From Streptomyces sp. NRRL F-5135 (GTDB lineage Bacteria; Actinomycetota; Actinomycetes; Streptomycetales; Streptomycetaceae), in NCBI RefSeq assembly GCF_000719775.1, contig NZ_JOHR01000019.1, forward strand, positions 62,001 to 126,000: a stretch of DNA of 64,000 nt, in the 5' to 3' direction. The translations under genes and the position numbers were made by a program. Position 1 is the first letter of the stretch; each line of letters starts with the position of its first letter. This document shows positions 56,305 through 64,000 of this stretch, one piece after another. Under the pieces are notes generated by a model, which was given only the letters and a program-made list of their open reading frames with translations, was not told where the DNA came from and did not search any database.

Positions 56305-57059
56305 CCGCGGCCGATCTGCACACATTGACCGGCGCGTACGTACTGCACGCCCTGGAGCCCGGGGAACGCGCCGCGTTCGAAGGGCACCTCGACGCGTGCC
56401 CGCCGTGCGCCCAGGAAGTGCGCGAACTGGCCGCCACCGCCGCCCGACTGGGAAGCGCCGCGGCCGTTTCCCCGCCGCCCGCCCTCAAGGAACAGGTGCT
56501 CCGGCGGATCGCCACCGAACGACAGGACCCACCCAGGGGCCGCGCGCGCTCCCGCCCGAGCGGGGGCGGCGGAGCGCGGGGGCGCGCGATGTCCCGGTTC
56601 GCGCTGGCCGCCTGTCTGGCCGCGGCCGCCGCGTTCGGCGGCGTGGCGGCGTGGCAACAACGGGCGGCCCAGGACGCACGCGGCCGGGCCGAGGCGGCCG
56701 AGCAGCGTTCCCAGGCCGTGGTCGCGGTCCTCGCCGCCCCGGACGCCAAGCTCGCCACGGCGCGGCTGCCCAGCGGCGCGAACAGCACCGTGGTCGTCTC
56801 GCGCGGTCAGGACAAGGCCGTGTTCCTTACGTCCGGGCTGCCGAAGGCTCCGAGGGGGATGGTCTACCAGCTCTGGTACGACGACGGCGGGACGATGCGG
56901 GGCGCCGGTCTGATGGACCCCGCCACGGAATCGGACGCCGTCCTGCTGGCCGGTCCCGTCGGCGCGGCTTCCGGCATGGGCCTCACGGTGGAACCGGCGG
57001 GCGGCTCCGCCCACCCCACCTCGGATCCACTCGTTCTGCTGAGCTTCCCCGCCACGTGA
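56301..57059 (+). CDS. rskA: anti-sigma-K factor RskA-like membrane protein
   Basis: The 252-residue protein has an N-terminal zinc-binding anti-sigma domain with H-x3-C-x2-C (HLDACPPCAQEV, about residues 33-44). One membrane helix (FALAACLAAAAAFGGVAAW, about 100-118) and an extracytoplasmic RskA domain (AKLATARLPSGANSTVVVS, KAPRGMVYQLWYDDGG) follow. It should hold SigK at the membrane and release it through zinc or redox sensing or regulated proteolysis. Translation is coupled to sigK. Confidence 0.92.
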   Translation: MTAADLHTLTGAYVLHALEPGERAAFEGHLDACPPCAQEVRELAATAARLGSAAAVSPPPALKEQVLRRIATERQDPPRGRARSRPSGGGGARGRAMSRFALAACLAAAAAFGGVAAWQQRAAQDARGRAEAAEQRSQAVVAVLAAPDAKLATARLPSGANSTVVVSRGQDKAVFLTSGLPKAPRGMVYQLWYDDGGTMRGAGLMDPATESDAVLLAGPVGAASGMGLTVEPAGGSAHPTSDPLVLLSFPAT

Positions 57060-57105
57060 GCACATGTGCGGGCCCACCTCGGACGGCCGGGCTAGGACGG
57101 GAGGC

Positions 57106-58488
57106 ATGAGCGTCGCGATCGCCCTGTTCACCTCCGATCTGCGCGTGCACGACCAGCCCGTGCTGCGTGCCGCCCTGCGGGCCGCCGACGAGGTGGTGCC
57201 CCTGTTCGTGCGCGACTCCGGGGTGACGGCGGCCGGTTACGACGTCCCCAACCGCCGGGCGTTCCTCGCCGACTGTCTCGCCTCGCTCGACGCGTCGTTG
57301 CGGCGCCGGGGCGGCCGGCTGGTCGTCCGCTCGGGTGAGGTCGTCGAGCAGGTCCGCCGGGTGGTACGGGAGGCCGGGGCCCGGGAGGTGCACCTGGCGG
57401 CCGGGGTCAGCGGATACGCCGCACGCCGGGAGGACAGGCTGCGCACGGCACTCGAGGGGACGTGCGCGCTCGTCGTCCACGACTCGGTGATCACCGTCGT
57501 GCCGCCGGGCCGGCTCGTACCGTCGGGCAAGGACCACTTCGCGGTATTCACGCCTTACTTCCGCCGCTGGCGGGAGACGGACCGGCGCGCCGTGATGGCC
57601 GCGCCCCGTACGGTCCGGGTCCCCCCGTCCGTCGGCGGCGAGCCGCTGCCCGTCCGGGACACGGTGGAGGGCGTGTCACCGGGGGTCCCCGAGGGCGGCG
57701 AGGAGGCGGGACGCGCCCGCCTGTCGTCCTGGCTGACACGAGGGATCGAGACGTACGAGGACCGGCAGGACGGTCTCGCCGACGACGCCACCTCACGGCT
57801 GTCCCCCTACCTCCACTTCGGCTGTCTGTCCCCGGTGGAGCTGACCGAACGGGCCCTGCGCGCGGACGGCCCGGGAGCGGACGCCTTCGTGCGGCAAGTG
57901 GCCTGGCGCGACTTCCACCACCAAGTACTCGCGGCACGCCCGGAGTCGGCCTTCTCGGACTACCGCGCCCGCCACGACCGCTGGCGCGGGGACCTGGCGG
58001 CACGAAGCGAGACGATCGCCTGGCGGGAGGGCCGTACCGGCTACCCGGTGGTGGACGCGCCGATGCGCCAACTGCGCTACGAGGGCTGGATGCACAACCG
58101 GGCCCGGCTGCTGACGGCGAGTTTCCTCACCAAGACCCTCTACGTGGACTGGCGGGAGGGCGCGCGCCACTTCCTGGACCTGCTGGTGGACGGCGACCTG
58201 GCCGACAACCAGCTCAACTGGCAGTGGGTGGCGGGCACCGGCACGGACACCCGCCCCAACCGGGTACTGAATCCGCTGACCCAGGCCAAGCGGTTCGATC
58301 CGCGGGGCGACTACGTGCGCCGCTGGGTACCGGAACTGGCCGGCATCGAGGGCGCGGCCGTCCACCAGCCATGGAAACTCGACGCCCGCGTCCGGGCCCG
58401 CCTCGACTACCCGGATCCGATCGTGGACCTGACGGAAGCCGGAGAGCGCTTCGCCCGAGCCCGGGACCGCCGAGGCGGCGGGACCTGA
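57106..58488 (+). CDS. phr: deoxyribodipyrimidine photolyase
   Basis: Photolyase repairs UV-induced pyrimidine dimers with blue light and FAD. The 460-residue protein has the antenna domain (SVAIALFTSDLRVHDQPVLR) and the FAD domain motifs FVRQVAWRDFHHQVL, GYPVVDAPMRQLRYEGWMHN, ARLLTASFLTKTLYVDWREG, and DLADNQLNWQWVAGTGTDT. It starts 47 bp after rskA with GGGAGG before the ATG, so it may be in the SigK operon. Confidence 0.95.
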   Translation: MSVAIALFTSDLRVHDQPVLRAALRAADEVVPLFVRDSGVTAAGYDVPNRRAFLADCLASLDASLRRRGGRLVVRSGEVVEQVRRVVREAGAREVHLAAGVSGYAARREDRLRTALEGTCALVVHDSVITVVPPGRLVPSGKDHFAVFTPYFRRWRETDRRAVMAAPRTVRVPPSVGGEPLPVRDTVEGVSPGVPEGGEEAGRARLSSWLTRGIETYEDRQDGLADDATSRLSPYLHFGCLSPVELTERALRADGPGADAFVRQVAWRDFHHQVLAARPESAFSDYRARHDRWRGDLAARSETIAWREGRTGYPVVDAPMRQLRYEGWMHNRARLLTASFLTKTLYVDWREGARHFLDLLVDGDLADNQLNWQWVAGTGTDTRPNRVLNPLTQAKRFDPRGDYVRRWVPELAGIEGAAVHQPWKLDARVRARLDYPDPIVDLTEAGERFARARDRRGGGT

Positions 58489-58565
58489 CCTGCCCGGCCG
58501 AACCCGCCGCCCCTGGTGGGGCCCGCGCTGACGCCGATCCCAGGACGGCCGGTCGAGGCGCGGCC

Positions 58566-58599
58566 GACCCGGCCCGAGGCCGCGTCGGCCGGCCGGGTC
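58566..58599. terminator. hairpin between photolyase and helY ends
   Basis: GACCCGGCC (58566-58574) pairs with GGCCGGGTC (58591-58599), overlapping the helY stop codon, between convergent genes. Confidence 0.55.
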
Positions 58600-61426
58600 A
58601 GCCCAGGGAGCTGTACGCCACCACCCCGCGCAGCACCGCGTCGACCGCCTTACGGGCGTTCTTCGCGACCGTGCTGTGCTCGCGCGGCGCGGCCGCCGCG
58701 ATCTGGCCGAGCACGTCGATGACCTGCTTGCACCAGCGCACGAAGTCCCCGGCCGGCATCTCCGCCTCGCGCAGCACCTCGTCCAGGCCCTTGCCCGAGG
58801 CCCACATGTAGACCGCCCAGGCGAAGCCCAGATCGGGCTCGCGCTGGCCGACGCCCTCCGCCTGGTTGATCTTCAGGTCCTCCTCCAGGGCGTCCAGCCG
58901 GCCCCAGATGCGCACCATCTCGGCCAGTGCCTGCTTCGCCGCGCCCGAGGGCAGCTTGGGCGCCACCGCGTCGTCGGCCTGCCGCGCCTCGTACACCAGC
59001 GCGGAGACGCACGCGGCGAGCTCGGCCGGGGTGAGCCCCTCCCACACCTGGTCGCGCAGGCACTCGCTGGCCAGCAGGTCCAGCTCCCCGTAGAGCCGGG
59101 CCAGCCGCCTGCCGTGCTCGGTCACCTCGTCGCCGCGCAGGTAGTCGAGCTCCGTCAGGAGCGCGACGATCCGGTCGAAGGTGCGGGCGATCGTGTTCGT
59201 CCGCCCCTCGATCCGGCGCTCCAGCTGGTGCGTGTCCCGCTTGAGGCGGTGGTAGCGCTCAGCCCAGCGTGCATGGTCCTCGCGCTCGTCACAGCCGTGG
59301 CAGGGGTGGGCGCGCAACGCCGTGCGCAGCCGGGCGATCTCCCGGTCGTCCGCGGCGGGCCCGCGCTGCTTGCGGTGCCGGTCGGGCACGACGTGCCCGG
59401 CCTTCGTGCGCAGCGCGGACGCCAGGTCCCGGCGGGACTGCGGTGAGCGCGGGTTGAAGGACTTCGGGATCCGCATCCGCTCCAGCGCCTCCACGGGCAC
59501 CGGGAAGTCGATCGACGCCAGCCGCTTGACCTGACGCTCCGCCGTCAGCACGAGCGGGCGCGGACCGTCCTGGTACTCGAACCCGCGGTGTCCGTTGGCC
59601 CGGCCGGCGGGCAGGCCCGGGTCCAGGACCAGCGCCAGACCCGCGAACTTCCCGGTCGGCACGTGGATGACGTCACCCGGCTTGAGCTTCTCCAGCGACG
59701 CCGCCGCGGCGGCCCTGCGCTGGGCCGCGCCCTGCTTGGCCAGCTCGGTCTCGCGGTCCTTGAGGTCGCGGCGCAGCCGCGCGTACTCCTCGAAGTCCCC
59801 GAGGTGGCAGGTCATGCCCGCGCGGTAGCCCTCGAGTCCCTCCTCGTTCTTCTGGACCTGGCGCGAGATCCCGACGACCGACTTGTCCGCCTGGAACTGC
59901 GCGAACGACGTCTCCAGCAGCTCACGCGAGCGGTGCCGGCCGAACTGCTGGACGAGATTGACCGCCATGTTGTACGACGGCCGGAAGCTGGAGCGCAGGG
60001 GATACGTCCGGGTGCCGGCCAGCCCGGCCAGCGCGCCCGGATCCATACCGCGCTGCCAGAGGACCACGGCATGGCCCTCCACATCGATGCCCCGGCGGCC
60101 CGCGCGTCCGGTGAGCTGGGTGTACTCGCCGGGAGTGATGTCGGCGTGCTGCTCGCCGTTCCACTTGACGAGCTTCTCCAGGACCACGGACCTGGCCGGC
60201 ATGTTGATGCCGAGCGCCAGGGTCTCGGTGGCGAAGACCGCCTTGACCAGCCCTCGGACGAACAGCTCCTCCACCACCTCCTTGAAGGTCGGCAGCATGC
60301 CGGCGTGGTGCGCGGCGATGCCCCGCTCCAGCCCTTCGAGCCATTCGTAGTAACCGAGGACGTGGAGATCCTCATGGGGGATGGAGGCCGTGCGCTCCTC
60401 GACCAGCTCACGCACCCGGCGCCGGGCGTCCTCGTCGTTGAGCCGCAGGCCCGCGTAGAGGCACTGCTGAACGGCGGCCTCACAGCCGGCCCGGCTGAAG
60501 ATGAAGGTGATCGCGGGCAGCAGCCCCTCGGCGTCGAGGCGGTCGATGACCTCCGGCCGCGAGGGCGTCCAGATCCGGCTGCGCTGGCGGCGCTCCCGCT
60601 CCCGGTCCGCCTCCCGGAGCATCTTGCCGCGCCGTCGCTCGCGCGGGTTGAACGTGCGCTGGTTCTCCATCCGGGCCAGCCGGACCAGGTCGGGGTTCAC
60701 CTCCCGCCGGGCGCCCCCGCGGCCCCCGTGGTCGGTCTCCTCCTCGAAGAGGTCGTACATCCGGCGGCCGGCCAGCACATGCTGCCAGAGCGGCACGGGC
60801 CGGTGCTCGGAGACGATCACCTCGGTGTGGCCGCGGACCGTGTCCAGCCAGTCACCGAACTCCTCCGCGTTCGAAACCGTCGCGGAGAGCGACACCAGGG
60901 TGACCGACTCGGGCAGGTGGATGATCACCTCTTCCCAGACGGCGCCCCGGAAACGGTCGGAGAGGTAGTGCACCTCGTCCATGACCACATAACCGAGCCC
61001 GAGCAGTGCCTGCGAGCCCGCGTACAGCATGTTGCGGAGCACCTCGGTGGTCATGACGACCACGGGAGCGTCCGCGTTGACACTGTTGTCCCCGGTCAGC
61101 AGGCCGACCTTGTCGGCCCCGTAGCGCTTGGCCAGGTCGGCGTACTTCTGGTTGGAGAGTGCCTTGATCGGCGTCGTGTAGAAGCATTTACGGCCCTCGG
61201 CCAGGGCCAGATGGACGGCGAACTCGCCGACGATCGTCTTCCCCGAGCCGGTGGGCGCCGCCACCAGCACGCCCTTGCCGGCTTCCAGGGCCTGGCACGC
61301 CTCGACCTGAAAGGGATCCAGGCCGAAGTCGTACATCTCCCGGAACGAATACAGCGCCGTGGCCTGCTCGGCGGCGCGGATCCGGGCTGCGGCGTACCGC
61401 TCGGCTGGTGAGAGGTCCTCTGTCAT
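58598..61426 (-). CDS. helY: Ski2-like DEAD/DEVH-box helicase HelY
   Basis: The 942-residue protein has superfamily-2 motifs: Walker A AAPTGSGKTIVGEF, DEVH box VVMDEVHYLSDRFRGAVW, SLSATVSNAEEFGDW, TETLALGINMPARSV, TQLTGRAGRRGID. An rRNA-processing arch region and a DSHCT C-domain (about 760-940) follow, as in Mtr4/Ski2. It probably acts in RNA turnover or processing. It sits beside tatC-tatA-pafC, the conserved actinobacterial order. ATG 61426 has TAGGCT 10 nt upstream and a weak ribosome-binding site, so it is nearly leaderless; a TTG at 61459 is less likely. Confidence 0.93.
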   Translation of the reverse strand: MTEDLSPAERYAAARIRAAEQATALYSFREMYDFGLDPFQVEACQALEAGKGVLVAAPTGSGKTIVGEFAVHLALAEGRKCFYTTPIKALSNQKYADLAKRYGADKVGLLTGDNSVNADAPVVVMTTEVLRNMLYAGSQALLGLGYVVMDEVHYLSDRFRGAVWEEVIIHLPESVTLVSLSATVSNAEEFGDWLDTVRGHTEVIVSEHRPVPLWQHVLAGRRMYDLFEEETDHGGRGGARREVNPDLVRLARMENQRTFNPRERRRGKMLREADRERERRQRSRIWTPSRPEVIDRLDAEGLLPAITFIFSRAGCEAAVQQCLYAGLRLNDEDARRRVRELVEERTASIPHEDLHVLGYYEWLEGLERGIAAHHAGMLPTFKEVVEELFVRGLVKAVFATETLALGINMPARSVVLEKLVKWNGEQHADITPGEYTQLTGRAGRRGIDVEGHAVVLWQRGMDPGALAGLAGTRTYPLRSSFRPSYNMAVNLVQQFGRHRSRELLETSFAQFQADKSVVGISRQVQKNEEGLEGYRAGMTCHLGDFEEYARLRRDLKDRETELAKQGAAQRRAAAAASLEKLKPGDVIHVPTGKFAGLALVLDPGLPAGRANGHRGFEYQDGPRPLVLTAERQVKRLASIDFPVPVEALERMRIPKSFNPRSPQSRRDLASALRTKAGHVVPDRHRKQRGPAADDREIARLRTALRAHPCHGCDEREDHARWAERYHRLKRDTHQLERRIEGRTNTIARTFDRIVALLTELDYLRGDEVTEHGRRLARLYGELDLLASECLRDQVWEGLTPAELAACVSALVYEARQADDAVAPKLPSGAAKQALAEMVRIWGRLDALEEDLKINQAEGVGQREPDLGFAWAVYMWASGKGLDEVLREAEMPAGDFVRWCKQVIDVLGQIAAAAPREHSTVAKNARKAVDAVLRGVVAYSSLG

Positions 61427-61503
61427 CTTGCGGTCGAGCCTACCCGGCACCTCTGACAATCAGCACGATCTTTAGCCGGGCTTGGAACGCACCTGCGAAC
61501 CAC

Positions 61504-61543
61504 ACCGGCCCCGGGGTGGAGGAAGGTCCACCCCGGGGCCGGT
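61504..61543. terminator. very strong hairpin terminator after tatC
   Basis: A 17-bp perfect stem (61504-61520 with 61527-61543) around a 6-nt loop, between the tatC stop and helY. Confidence 0.9.
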
Positions 61544-61562
61544 CTTCGGCAGACCTCGCGCG

Positions 61563-62513
61563 TCAGGTGATGTCGTCGTAGCCGTTCAGCCGGTTCGACC
61601 GGCCGCCGTCGGACTGTCCGGGGAGGGCGGGCGGTGGCGAGACCGACTCGATCGGGCCGACGCGCTCGGGGGTCAGGTCCAGGTCCGAGGCCTCGTCGTC
61701 GTCCAGATCCGCGTCCGGGTTGTTGCGCCGGCGTCGGCGGTCGTTGATGAGGCACACGCCGAGCGCCGCGAAGTAGAGCACGACGATGGGCGCGGCCAGC
61801 GACAGCATCGTCAGCGGGTCACCGGTCGGCGTGGCGAAGGCGGAGAAGATCGTGATACCCAGCACGAACCCGCGCCACCAGCCGGCGAGCCGCTTCGCGG
61901 ACAGTATGCCGGTGAAGTTGAGCAGCACGAGCAGCAAGGGCAGCTCGAAGGCCAGTCCGAAGACGATGACCATCCGCACGATGAGGTCGAGATACTCGTC
62001 CAGTGGCAGCAGGTTGCGGGCGTTCTCGGGAGTGAAGCCGAGGAGGACCGTCGCGGTCTGCGGAAGGATCTTGTACGCGAGAACGGCCCCCGCCAGGAAG
62101 AGCGGGGCACCCACGCCCACGAAGGACATCGCGTACTTCTTCTCGTGGCTGTGCAGACCTGGCGCGAGGAAGCCCCAGAGTTGGTAAAGCCAGACCGGCG
62201 CCGCCAGCACCAGGCCGGCCACCAGCGAGACCTTGAGCGCGATGGAGAAGGGCGAGATCAGACCGTTCACGGTCATGTCCGCGCATGGCTCGCCGTTCTT
62301 CTGTTTCAGGGAACCATCAACGCACCCAACCGAGTGAAGGATTGGGTCCATAAGGAAAGCGATCAGTTCCTTGTAGAAGAATGCCGCGATGATCGTGATG
62401 ACCAAGATCGCCAGCACTGACTTCAGCAGGCGATTTCGCAGTTCACGCAGGTGCTCCGCGAGAGGCATGCGCCCCTCGGCGTCCTTCTCCTGCTTCGGGG
62501 CAGACTTGAGCAA
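61563..62513 (-). CDS. tatC: Sec-independent protein translocase TatC
   Basis: TatC is the receptor of the Tat pathway for folded, RR-signal proteins. The protein of about 316 residues has EHLRELRNRLLKSVLAILV, six membrane helices, and the LPLDEYLDLIVRMVIVFGLA and FATPTGDPLTMLSL motifs. An acidic and basic cytoplasmic tail (about 60 residues) follows. TTG 62513 was chosen because GAGGA lies 6 nt upstream and LLKSAPKQEKDAEGRMPLAE is the usual N-terminus. Confidence 0.95.
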   Translation of the reverse strand: MLKSAPKQEKDAEGRMPLAEHLRELRNRLLKSVLAILVITIIAAFFYKELIAFLMDPILHSVGCVDGSLKQKNGEPCADMTVNGLISPFSIALKVSLVAGLVLAAPVWLYQLWGFLAPGLHSHEKKYAMSFVGVGAPLFLAGAVLAYKILPQTATVLLGFTPENARNLLPLDEYLDLIVRMVIVFGLAFELPLLLVLLNFTGILSAKRLAGWWRGFVLGITIFSAFATPTGDPLTMLSLAAPIVVLYFAALGVCLINDRRRRRNNPDADLDDDEASDLDLTPERVGPIESVSPPPALPGQSDGGRSNRLNGYDDIT

Positions 62514-62700
62514 CCCACGTCCTCGTCTCGTCAACAACGGCCGTCAGTGAAGTACGTCAGCTACATCGGCCCGGGCCGCAGCCCGGCCAGGGCTCGCTCC
62601 GGGAAGGCGTCAGGCTGTTCGGGCAGGGCCTCGGCCTTCCGGTCCGACGCCCCATCGGCTCAGGACCGTACACCGGTCCCGGCCGTCCGAGCGGCCCGGG

Positions 62701-62991
62701 TCAGCTCTGCGCGGTGCGGTTCGGCTCGCCGACCGGGCGGGAGCTGGTCACATCGCCCGGGGACGCCTGGATCGTGCGGTGCGTGGCCTGCTGGGCGCTC
62801 GTGTCGGCGGGCTGCTCGCCGGCAGGGGCCGACTTCTCGTCGTCCTTCTTCATGGCCTTGGCCTCACTCTTGAGGATCCGGGCCGACTTGCCGAGCGAGC
62901 GCGCCATGTCGGGAAGCTTCTTGGCGCCGAACAGCAGCAGGATGACGGCGATGATCAGAACGATCTCGAGCGGCTTCAGGTTGCCGATCAT
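62701..62991 (-). CDS. tatA: Sec-independent protein translocase TatA
   Basis: The 96-residue protein has one membrane helix ([20 protein letters not shown]), an amphipathic helix ([20 protein letters not shown]) and a disordered tail. ATG 62991 follows AAGGAAG. It lies upstream of tatC, as in other actinobacteria. Confidence 0.95.
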   Translation of the reverse strand: MIGNLKPLEIVLIIAVILLLFGAKKLPDMARSLGKSARILKSEAKAMKKDDEKSAPAGEQPADTSAQQATHRTIQASPGDVTSSRPVGEPNRTAQS

Positions 62992-63217
62992 GTGGGACTT
63001 CCTTCTCACTGAGACGGCGGGTGGGGCTTCCCGTAGACACCGGACCCACGCCCGGCATTGGTGCCGAACGCGATCGTAACCCGCAGGGGTAAACGTGAGG
63101 CAATCCCTGTGCGTACTCCCGGCGGCGTCCGGCGGCCCCTCGTCAGGCCACGATCGTCAGGGTACCCGCCGTCGGCTTTCCGGAGGAGAGCGCCTCCGTA
63201 CGCCTCTGACGCCGCCT

Positions 63218-63415
63218 TCAACGCAGCGCGTCCCCCGTCGCCGCCAACCGGGTGGCCGACCGCTCCAGGTCCTCGGCGGCCCGGTTGATCCGGTCCGTGG
63301 TGGCGGCCACCTGGCGGCCGAGCCGCTGGGCCTCGATGAAGACGCGGATCGCGAGCACGCCGAGCACGGCTATCCCGCAGAAACCCAGGGCGATGGCGAG
63401 CATGGGCCAGAACAT
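63218..63415 (-). CDS. small membrane protein with coiled-coil tail
   Basis: The 65-residue protein has one membrane helix (MLAIALGFCGIAVLGVLAIR) and an amphipathic tail (AATTDRINRAAEDLERSATR). It is conserved in position in the paf-tat region; function unknown. TAGGCT (63422-63427) ends 6 nt before the ATG, and its TAG is the stop codon of the preceding gene, so it may have its own leaderless promoter. Confidence 0.7.
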   Translation of the reverse strand: MFWPMLAIALGFCGIAVLGVLAIRVFIEAQRLGRQVAATTDRINRAAEDLERSATRLAATGDALR

Positions 63416-63421
63416 GGGCAG

Positions 63422-63427
63422 AGCCTA
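63422..63427 (-). promoter_or_regulatory. -10 hexamer made from an upstream stop codon
   Basis: TAGGCT on the minus strand: TAG ends the zinc-ribbon gene, and the hexamer lies 6 nt before the next ATG. Confidence 0.45.
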
Positions 63428-63685
63428 GACCGTGGAGTGGAGGCGCAGCGTCCGCACCCCGCCGCCGGTGAGGAGTTCGATGATGCGCTCCCCCGCCGGC
63501 TTGCGTACCGGTGCTTCGCACTCGGGGCAGGTGAACGTGTAGAACGTGGTGCTCCGGCTGGCGCCGATGGCCAGCCGCAGTGCCCCGGCGGAGAGTTCGA
63601 AGCGGGCTCTGCACTCGGGGCAGGCTGCCTTGAAGAAGACAGGAGCAATGGTCGAGAAACCGGACACATCAGACATCGTCGACAT
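63425..63685 (-). CDS. FmdB-like zinc-ribbon small protein
   Basis: The 86-residue protein has two CPEC knuckles (AACPECRARFELSAG and FTCPECEAPVRKPAG) suited to bind one zinc ion, and an alpha-helical C-terminus. FmdB-type zinc ribbons are often regulators or accessory proteins; role unknown. AAGGA precedes the ATG. It lies between pafC and tatA in the conserved paf-tat block. Confidence 0.8.
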   Translation of the reverse strand: MSTMSDVSGFSTIAPVFFKAACPECRARFELSAGALRLAIGASRSTTFYTFTCPECEAPVRKPAGERIIELLTGGGVRTLRLHSTV

Positions 63686-63717
63686 ATTCCTTGGCTCTCC
63701 TTGTCCTCAGCGGCCGT

Positions 63718-64000
63718 TCACTCGTGGCCGTCGTAGCCGTGGCCGTCGGGGCCACGGCCGTCATAGCCGTCGTGGCCGTCCTGGACCTCATAGGCCGCGA
63801 GCGCCTCGACGGCCGCCAGCCGGGCGCTTTCCGCCAGTTCCGGCGGGGAGAGGATCCGTCCGTCCGCGCCGAGCCGCAGCGCGAGCCTGCGCAGCAGAGC
63901 CGGCGCGGAGGCGCGCAGTGTGATCCGGAGCCCGCCGTCGGGGAGTTCGACCGCGCTGTCGTGCGCGTAGTACTCGGCGACCCAGCGTCCGCCCGGCCCG
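63718..64000 (-). CDS. pafC: WYL-domain regulator PafC, C-terminal part (cut by window edge)
   Basis: About 94 C-terminal residues are present. They contain GRWVAEYYAHDSAVELPDGG, LRITLRASAPALLRRLALRL, GADGRILSPPELAESARLAA and VEALAAYEV, the C-terminal extension of the WYL/PafC family (HTH-WYL DNA-damage regulators encoded near the proteasome and tat genes). The tail is a low-complexity repeat (QDGHDGYDGRGPDGHGYDGH) rich in Gly, Asp and His. The rest lies beyond the right edge. The identification rests on this tail and on the position upstream of tatA. Confidence 0.75.
   Translation of the reverse strand, partial: GPGGRWVAEYYAHDSAVELPDGGLRITLRASAPALLRRLALRLGADGRILSPPELAESARLAAVEALAAYEVQDGHDGYDGRGPDGHGYDGHE

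Overview
The window is chromosomal DNA of a streptomycete or very close relative. It is uniformly GC-rich. Its gene content and order match the conserved core of Streptomyces chromosomes: argGH/argCJBDR, pheST, infC-rpmI-rplT, glnA4, proVXW and pafC-tatA-tatC-helY. I see no rRNA, tRNA, IS element, prophage, integrative element or CRISPR array.

Layout. 0-12.1 kb: two arginine clusters on the minus strand (argG-argH, and argC-argJ-argB-argD-argR), both preceded by ARG-box-like sites. Between them on the plus strand lie a decayed secreted repeat protein, a PNPOx-like protein, an L,D-transpeptidase-like protein and a three-gene flavin electron-transfer operon (ferric-reductase-like membrane protein, FMN-binding protein, ApbE). 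12.2-24.1 kb: DUF1059 protein, RecQ, a lipoprotein-like glycosidase, 3-hydroxyacyl-CoA dehydrogenase, a small membrane protein, a Nudix hydrolase, a TPR-type regulator and pheST. 24.3-36.3 kb: sensor kinase, RNA methyltransferase, infC-rpmI-rplT, DUF1844 and SseB proteins, a beta-lactamase-fold protein, an orphan mycosin with a proline-rich membrane partner, a fold-III PLP protein and a DUF2510 protein. 36.3-44.1 kb: a complete-looking gamma-glutamylation pathway for an amine, most likely ethanolamine (GlnA4-type ligase, aldehyde dehydrogenase, SDR, GntR regulator, permease, gamma-glutamyl hydrolase, PuuR-like regulator). 44.4-48.2 kb: a glycine betaine ABC importer whose permease carries two substrate-binding domains. 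48.5-64 kb: 5'-3' exonuclease, iron-regulated siderophore-interacting protein, MerR regulator with a divergent membrane protein, DrrAB-type exporter with a PadR regulator, SigK-RskA-photolyase, HelY, TatC, TatA, two small proteins and the end of pafC.

Signals running across gene boundaries. Four genes (17.6, 20.0, 25.8 and 34.0 kb) contain the rare leucine codon TTA, which in Streptomyces makes expression depend on the developmental tRNA BldA; three have it within the first 17 codons. About ten genes have a TANNNT-type -10 hexamer 6-10 nt before the start codon and no good ribosome-binding site, so they are probably leaderless. infC appears to start with ATC. A SigK-type promoter precedes sigK, and a Crp-type site lies upstream of proV. 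No gene set looks like a wholly unknown system. The best candidates for new biology are the flavin electron-transfer operon, the dual-receptor betaine importer, the SigK-photolyase operon, the MerR/8-TM membrane pair and the bldA-linked cluster.
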